Shown piece by piece: positions 59,863-64,000 of a stretch of DNA of 64,000 nt (its first letter is position 1; every line of letters begins with the position of its first letter). The notes beneath the pieces were generated by a model. That model saw only the letters and a list, made by a program, of their open reading frames with translations. It did no database searches and had not been told where the DNA came from. The stretch is from Prevotella sp. (GTDB lineage: Bacteria; Bacteroidota; Bacteroidia; Bacteroidales; Bacteroidaceae). The stretch spans positions 1 to 64,000 of the forward strand of contig JAFYDA010000051.1 of assembly GCA_017545045.1 (NCBI GenBank), written 5' to 3'. The position numbers were made by a program, and so were the translations under genes.

Positions 59863-61983
59863 TTACTTCTTCAGTTCACTCCACTTCGGCGGTTCCACAC
59901 CTAACAAATGGCGCACAAAGAAGTCATTGCGCTTATGCTCACCAAAAGTCTCGCCCATGGTGTGATGGGCTCCTGGCACCACTACGAGGTCGAAGTCCTT
60001 TCCTGCCTTCTGCAGCGCAGCTACCACTTGCATGGTCGATGCAGGGTCTACGTTGTCGTCAAGTTCACCCACGAGGAGCATCAGCGGACGCTCCAGGCGC
60101 CAGGCATTCTCCACGTTCGAGCACTCCACGTAGCTGGAGTCCACAGGATAGGACATCCACTGCTCGTTCCACCATATCTTATCCATGCGGTTGTCGTGAC
60201 AGCCGCAGGCAGCATAGGCAGCCTTGTAGAAGTCGCCGTGCCAAAGCACAGCGGCCATGGCGTTCTGACCGCCAGCAGAACAGCCGTAGATTCCCACGCG
60301 GTCGACATCCATATAGGGATATTTCTCACAAGCGGCCTTAATCCACGCAATACGGTCGGGAAAACCGCCATCCTTTAGGTTCTTGTAGCACACTTCCTCA
60401 AACGCACGGGTACGCCACGATGTTGTCATGGCATCTAACTGCACCACGATGAAGCCCAGCTCTGCTATGTTCTGAAGATTCCATAGCCAGGGAGTAAACG
60501 ACTTTGGCACGTACTGGTCACCAGGACCCGAATAAATATATTCGATAACTGGATACTTTTTTGATGGATTAAAGTTTGATGGGCGCTGAATTAGTCCCCA
60601 CATCGGAGTCACGCCATCGCGACCAGGGGCCACAAACACCTCAGGTGCATGCCAGCCCTCAGCCTCCAACCGACTGATGTCAGCTTTCTCCAGTGTCTGC
60701 ATGATTCTGCCGTCTTTGCTCCGTCTGAGCACAGTGACGGGCGGTGTCGTGACGGTAGAATATGTATCTATGAGATAGGCCATGTCGTCTGAATAAGTGA
60801 CGCTGTGGTTACCTTCTTCAGGGGTGAGGCAGACCAGCCCCTTGCCGTTTATACCTATTTTATAATAATGTATTAAGTAAGGATCCTCATTCTTATTCAT
60901 GCCGCAGGCCGAGAAATAGACCACGCCGGCCTTCTCATCCACCCGCTGAATCTCACGAACGTAGAATTCGCCCTTTGTCACCTGACGGACAAGCTGCGCC
61001 GTCTGTCGGTTATACAGATAAATGTGGTTACGACCGTCGCGCTCACTGGTCCACAGAATGTGACAACCATCCTCGAAGTCATGACGATACAGTCGGTTAT
61101 AGTTCACATACTTTGCGTTAGTCTCTTCTATCAACGTACGCACTCGTCCTGTCACAACATCCATCTCCAGTACCCGGTACACCTTGTGACCACGTTCGTT
61201 GTAGGTGAAAGTCACCGTCCGCTGTCCCTTGTCCCATCTGGGTGCCGACACTTCGTACTGCTTTTGGAATAGCGCCGTCTCCGGTTCCACCACCCTACCC
61301 GTAGCCACTTCTACGACGACAGGTACACGATAGTTCAGCGAGTCGCCTGGCTTTGCATACTCCTGCTTGTGGAGCACGGGATCCACAGCACCATATTCAC
61401 CATGATGCTGACCTCCGCGTGGCATCGCCTCCACATAGTAGACGTAATGCTTCGGCGCAGGTTTTATGCGAACCGTAGCATAATAGCGGCCATCGTCAGA
61501 GAAACGTCCCCACGATGAATAATAATAAGTGGTGTCGCCGTTCGTCGTCAGCGGTTTCTCAACACCATTCTGTCGCGTCCACAGATTATGGTCACGATGG
61601 AAAATGAAAAGTGTCGTGTCCACTGGCGAACGCTGTATACCGTCCTTCTCGTCAGGCACTTCCATCCAGTGGCGCTGGGGGCCTCGCCATTCTCCCCTGC
61701 GCTGTGGTTTCTTTTCCGGATTCTCCGTTAGCACCGTCACGGTGTTCTTGTCGGCATCCACCTCCTTGTATACTTGCTGCTGACCGTCATATACTGAGTA
61801 CCAGAACTTATGGTTCTCGCCACGCATGCGATGCACACTGACATTACCACCTACCATTTTATTTGAGTACTTGTCCCGCAGAGCATCCGCTCGTTTATAA
61901 TCGTCCACTGTTCCTTGCGCCATAGTCGTTGTTGCCATTAGAAGTGCGACGATTGTCATCGGAATTATCTTTCTATTCATCAT
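59863..61983 (-). CDS. S9-family (DPP IV-like) serine peptidase, secreted
   Basis: A 706-residue S9 prolyl-oligopeptidase relative: signal peptide (to about 23, TTTMAQ), an N-terminal beta-propeller (DPPIV_N; for example VFTFYNERGHKVYRVLEMD-like strands), then an alpha/beta-hydrolase domain with nucleophile Ser in YGCSAGGQNAM, Asp in GELDDNVDP and His in PGAHHTMGE. It should cleave dipeptides after Pro or Ala in the periplasm, in keeping with peptide use by this group. Two adjacent ATGs (61983 and 61980) are possible. The gene is monocistronic, with a motif 23 bases upstream. Confidence 0.9.
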   Translation of the reverse strand: MMNRKIIPMTIVALLMATTTMAQGTVDDYKRADALRDKYSNKMVGGNVSVHRMRGENHKFWYSVYDGQQQVYKEVDADKNTVTVLTENPEKKPQRRGEWRGPQRHWMEVPDEKDGIQRSPVDTTLFIFHRDHNLWTRQNGVEKPLTTNGDTTYYYSSWGRFSDDGRYYATVRIKPAPKHYVYYVEAMPRGGQHHGEYGAVDPVLHKQEYAKPGDSLNYRVPVVVEVATGRVVEPETALFQKQYEVSAPRWDKGQRTVTFTYNERGHKVYRVLEMDVVTGRVRTLIEETNAKYVNYNRLYRHDFEDGCHILWTSERDGRNHIYLYNRQTAQLVRQVTKGEFYVREIQRVDEKAGVVYFSACGMNKNEDPYLIHYYKIGINGKGLVCLTPEEGNHSVTYSDDMAYLIDTYSTVTTPPVTVLRRSKDGRIMQTLEKADISRLEAEGWHAPEVFVAPGRDGVTPMWGLIQRPSNFNPSKKYPVIEYIYSGPGDQYVPKSFTPWLWNLQNIAELGFIVVQLDAMTTSWRTRAFEEVCYKNLKDGGFPDRIAWIKAACEKYPYMDVDRVGIYGCSAGGQNAMAAVLWHGDFYKAAYAACGCHDNRMDKIWWNEQWMSYPVDSSYVECSNVENAWRLERPLMLLVGELDDNVDPASTMQVVAALQKAGKDFDLVVVPGAHHTMGETFGEHKRNDFFVRHLLGVEPPKWSELKK

Positions 61984-62006
61984 GATTTTTATTGAATTGT
62001 TTGGTG

Positions 62007-62014
62007 CAAAAATA
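62007..62014 (-). promoter_or_regulatory. Bacteroidota -7 promoter motif for the S9 peptidase
   Basis: Minus-strand TATTTTTG lies 23 bases before the ATG at 61983. It is divergent from the motif at 62110. Confidence 0.55.
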
Positions 62015-62109
62015 CGATTTTTTTTTCAGACAGCAAAAGTATAATCCTAAAAAATAATAAATACAATCATTTTTTCAGCCATAATTACTGTCATTCAATA
62101 GATTTTAGT

Positions 62110-62117
62110 TAATTTTG
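62110..62117 (+). promoter_or_regulatory. Bacteroidota -7 promoter motif for the two-domain esterase
   Basis: TAATTTTG lies 26 bases before the ATG at 62144. Confidence 0.55.
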
Positions 62118-62143
62118 CGGTATCTTTATCAAACGATAGAATT

Positions 62144-63535
62144 ATGAAAAAAATGATCACCTTTGGTCTGATGTTGCTTGCTTTAACAGTACAAGCCCAG
62201 ACAGCAAGAAAGTTTACGCTCAACCTGACTGACGATAGTAAGGCGCAGATGGTATGCTATCTGCCGCAGACACCCTCTGGCAAAGCCATTGTTGGAGTAC
62301 CTGGTGGTGGTTACTCCGTTCTGTCAAACAACCATGAGGGCTACATGGCTTCCGAATGGTTCAATCAGCAAGGCATCGCTTATTTCGTGGTGAACTACCG
62401 TCTGCCAGAAGGTGACCGCACCAAGCCCATGAGTGATGTAGAGCATGGCATCCGCATTGTCCGTGACTCCGCTACTGCATGGGGCATCAATCCCCACGAT
62501 GTGGGTATCATGGGGTTCTCAGCTGGAGGCCATCTGGCATCTGTCATCTCTACACATGCCGACTTCGACGTGCGTCCAGATTTCTCCATTCTGTTCTATC
62601 CAGTCATCTCAATGGATGAAAAAGTGTCGCACAAGTGGTCGTGCATTAATTTCCTTGGCGAAGAAGGACAAAAGAACCCCGAACTCGTACGCGACTTCTC
62701 AACCATGAATGCCGTACGCCGTCACCTGACACCTCCAGCCATCATCCTCTCGGCCAGCGACGATCAGGTGGTGCCGTTACTTACTAACGGACTGGAATAC
62801 TATAAAGCCATGCGTAATGCAGGTAACGACTGTGCAATGTATGTTTATCCTACAGGCGGTCACGGTTTCGGATTCGGTCCTTGGTTCAAATACCACGACC
62901 AGTTGCTCACCGACCTCGGCACTTGGTTAAAGGCTCGTCAGGCACCACAGCCCGATGCTATCCGCGTGGCCTGTATCGGCAACAGCATTACCGATGGTCA
63001 CGGCATCGACATGGCGACAGTTTACGGCTATCCAGCTCTGTTACAGAAGAAACTTGGCAACGGATATTGGGTAAAGAACTTTGGCGTCGGCGCCAGAACA
63101 ATGCTCAACAAGGGTGACTTCCCCTATATGAATGAAGTAGCCTGGAAAGACGCACTGGCCTTTAAGCCCGATATCGTTGTCATCAAACTGGGTACCAATG
63201 ACTCAAAACCCAAAAACTGGAAATTCGGTTCAGAGTTCCGTCACGACTTGGAACAGATGATCAAGTCACTCAATGCTAACAAGCCCCGCATATTCCTCTG
63301 CACCCCCATCAAAGCTGAAAAAATGTCATGGGGCATCAATGATTCTATCATTGTCAACGACATCATCCCTATTCAGAAAGCAGTTGCCAGCAAATACAAA
63401 CTACAATTGATTGATCTCCATACGCTCTTTCCAGGAGGTAGTGAGCTCATGTTTAACGACGGTATCCATCCCAATGGAAAAGGGGTTGAAAAATTAGCAG
63501 AAATTATTGCAGAAAAAATTAATCAAGTTAAATAA
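62144..63535 (+). CDS. Two-domain secreted esterase: alpha/beta hydrolase fused to SGNH hydrolase
   Basis: A 463-residue protein: signal peptide (to about 19, TVQAQ); an alpha/beta hydrolase (about 25-265) with GVPGGGYSVLSN oxyanion hole, Ser in GIMGFSAGGHLAS, Asp in SASDDQVVP and His in GGHGFGFG; then an SGNH/GDSL domain (about 275-463) with Ser in CIGNSITDGHG, Gly in FGVGARTM, Asn in KLGTNDSKP and Asp/His in NDGIHPNGKG. Both active sites look complete. Likely each removes acetyl or another acyl group from plant glycans, giving one protein two esterase sites. It resembles two-domain acetyl esterases of plant cell-wall degraders. Confidence 0.87.
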   Translation: MKKMITFGLMLLALTVQAQTARKFTLNLTDDSKAQMVCYLPQTPSGKAIVGVPGGGYSVLSNNHEGYMASEWFNQQGIAYFVVNYRLPEGDRTKPMSDVEHGIRIVRDSATAWGINPHDVGIMGFSAGGHLASVISTHADFDVRPDFSILFYPVISMDEKVSHKWSCINFLGEEGQKNPELVRDFSTMNAVRRHLTPPAIILSASDDQVVPLLTNGLEYYKAMRNAGNDCAMYVYPTGGHGFGFGPWFKYHDQLLTDLGTWLKARQAPQPDAIRVACIGNSITDGHGIDMATVYGYPALLQKKLGNGYWVKNFGVGARTMLNKGDFPYMNEVAWKDALAFKPDIVVIKLGTNDSKPKNWKFGSEFRHDLEQMIKSLNANKPRIFLCTPIKAEKMSWGINDSIIVNDIIPIQKAVASKYKLQLIDLHTLFPGGSELMFNDGIHPNGKGVEKLAEIIAEKINQVK

Positions 63536-63545
63536 TCAGCAGAAT

Positions 63546-64000
63546 ATGGAAACAAAGGAATTCGAATTCAAGGGAACAGTCTTAAACGGTTTCTTGATGC
63601 TATTCGTCAATCTTGCCGTTTTGGCACTTTCAATCTACTTGATTATCAGTAGTATTATACTTCTTGATGCCAGCAACGGGCATACAGGAGGCTGGATGCT
63701 GGGCGGCAGCATTGCGCTGTTACTGGTGAACATCATCATGTGGTGCGGATTCCTGATGCTGGAGCCCAACGAGGCACGTGTGCTGACATGGTTCGGAAAG
63801 TACAGCGGGACCTTTGCCCAGACGGGCTATTACTGGGTCAACCCGTTTTACATATCAAAGAAGGTAAGTCTTCGCGCACGTAACCTTGACGCTGAGCCCA
63901 TCAAGGTAAACGATAAAGTAGGTAACCCTGTAATGATTGGTCTGGTACTTGTATGGAAACTCAAGGACACTTACAAAGCCCTGTTTGAGGTGGACTCACA
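63546..64000 (+). CDS. SPFH/band-7 family membrane protein (cut by window end)
   Basis: The first 151 residues of a longer protein: METKEFEFKGTVLNGFL, two hydrophobic segments (LMLFVNLAVLALSIYLIISS and WMLGGSIALLLVNIIMW), then the SPFH opening LMLEPNEARVLTWFGKY and NPFYISKKVSLRARNLDAEP. SPFH proteins such as HflK/HflC or QmcA form large cages in the inner membrane and can control FtsH or other proteases. The frame runs off the window, so its length and partners are not visible. The gene starts 10 bases after the esterase stop. Confidence 0.88.
   Translation, partial: METKEFEFKGTVLNGFLMLFVNLAVLALSIYLIISSIILLDASNGHTGGWMLGGSIALLLVNIIMWCGFLMLEPNEARVLTWFGKYSGTFAQTGYYWVNPFYISKKVSLRARNLDAEPIKVNDKVGNPVMIGLVLVWKLKDTYKALFEVDS

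Overview
The window looks like a chromosomal segment of a Bacteroidota, most likely a Prevotellaceae (Prevotella / Xylanibacter / Segatella group). Reasons seen in the sequence: repeated TAnnTTTG (-7) promoter motifs upstream of genes, weak or absent Shine-Dalgarno sequences, TonB receptors with C-terminal beta-signals, a MoxR-Bat operon, DUF2723 and LruC-domain proteins, and secreted enzymes ending in a short tail of the type L-x-G-[QRH]-...-KG-[ILV]-x-I-x-[GND]-G-[KR]-K that is common in Prevotella. No rRNA, tRNA, CRISPR array or complete insertion sequence was found.

Layout. (1) 1-800: the end of an AraC-type regulator and a 5'-truncated tyrosine recombinase. (2) 0.9-12.5 kb: a corrinoid locus with a CbiJ-CbiD fusion, a HAD phosphatase, a BtuC/BtuF transport pair, CbiA broken into two overlapping frames, a cobalamin riboswitch, and a BtuB-like receptor / exported CbiK-type chelatase lipoprotein / second BtuB-like receptor unit. 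The set fits the anaerobic (early cobalt insertion) pathway plus uptake. (3) 12.6-19.8 kb: a large outer-membrane beta-barrel with an Arg-Gly-rich tail, an AlkD-like protein, an M49 dipeptidyl peptidase, a short AraC regulator, a hairpin-rich intergenic region and an internally deleted Rpn-family gene. (4) 20-34 kb: one uninterrupted minus-strand run of 12 genes, ftsY-rimO-HU-HU/LysM-moxR-DUF58-batD-like-batA-batB/C-batD/E-PAP2-queA, with overlapping or nearly abutting genes. (5) 34.3-41 kb: purD, two membrane-protein genes, a DUF2723 protein and a polysaccharide deacetylase. (6) 41-63.5 kb: a carbohydrate and ester degradation region (GH5, two GH95, GH43-CBM6, GH2, carboxylesterase, CE1-like esterase, a two-domain esterase, an S9 peptidase) with an LruC lipoprotein and mnmA interspersed, but no susC/susD pair. 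(7) The end: the start of an SPFH/band-7 membrane protein, cut by the window edge.

Points most worth a second look: a predicted trans-envelope protein joining a DNA-binding HU domain to a periplasmic LysM domain; an exported chelatase between two corrinoid-type receptors under a B12 riboswitch; Bat fusion proteins that keep an internal signal peptide; short repeats that have entered three unrelated genes in frame; a dispersed palindromic repeat near 19.2 kb and 45.5 kb; and a C-terminal tail shared by four secreted enzymes. All identifications rest on reading motifs by eye; no database search was run.
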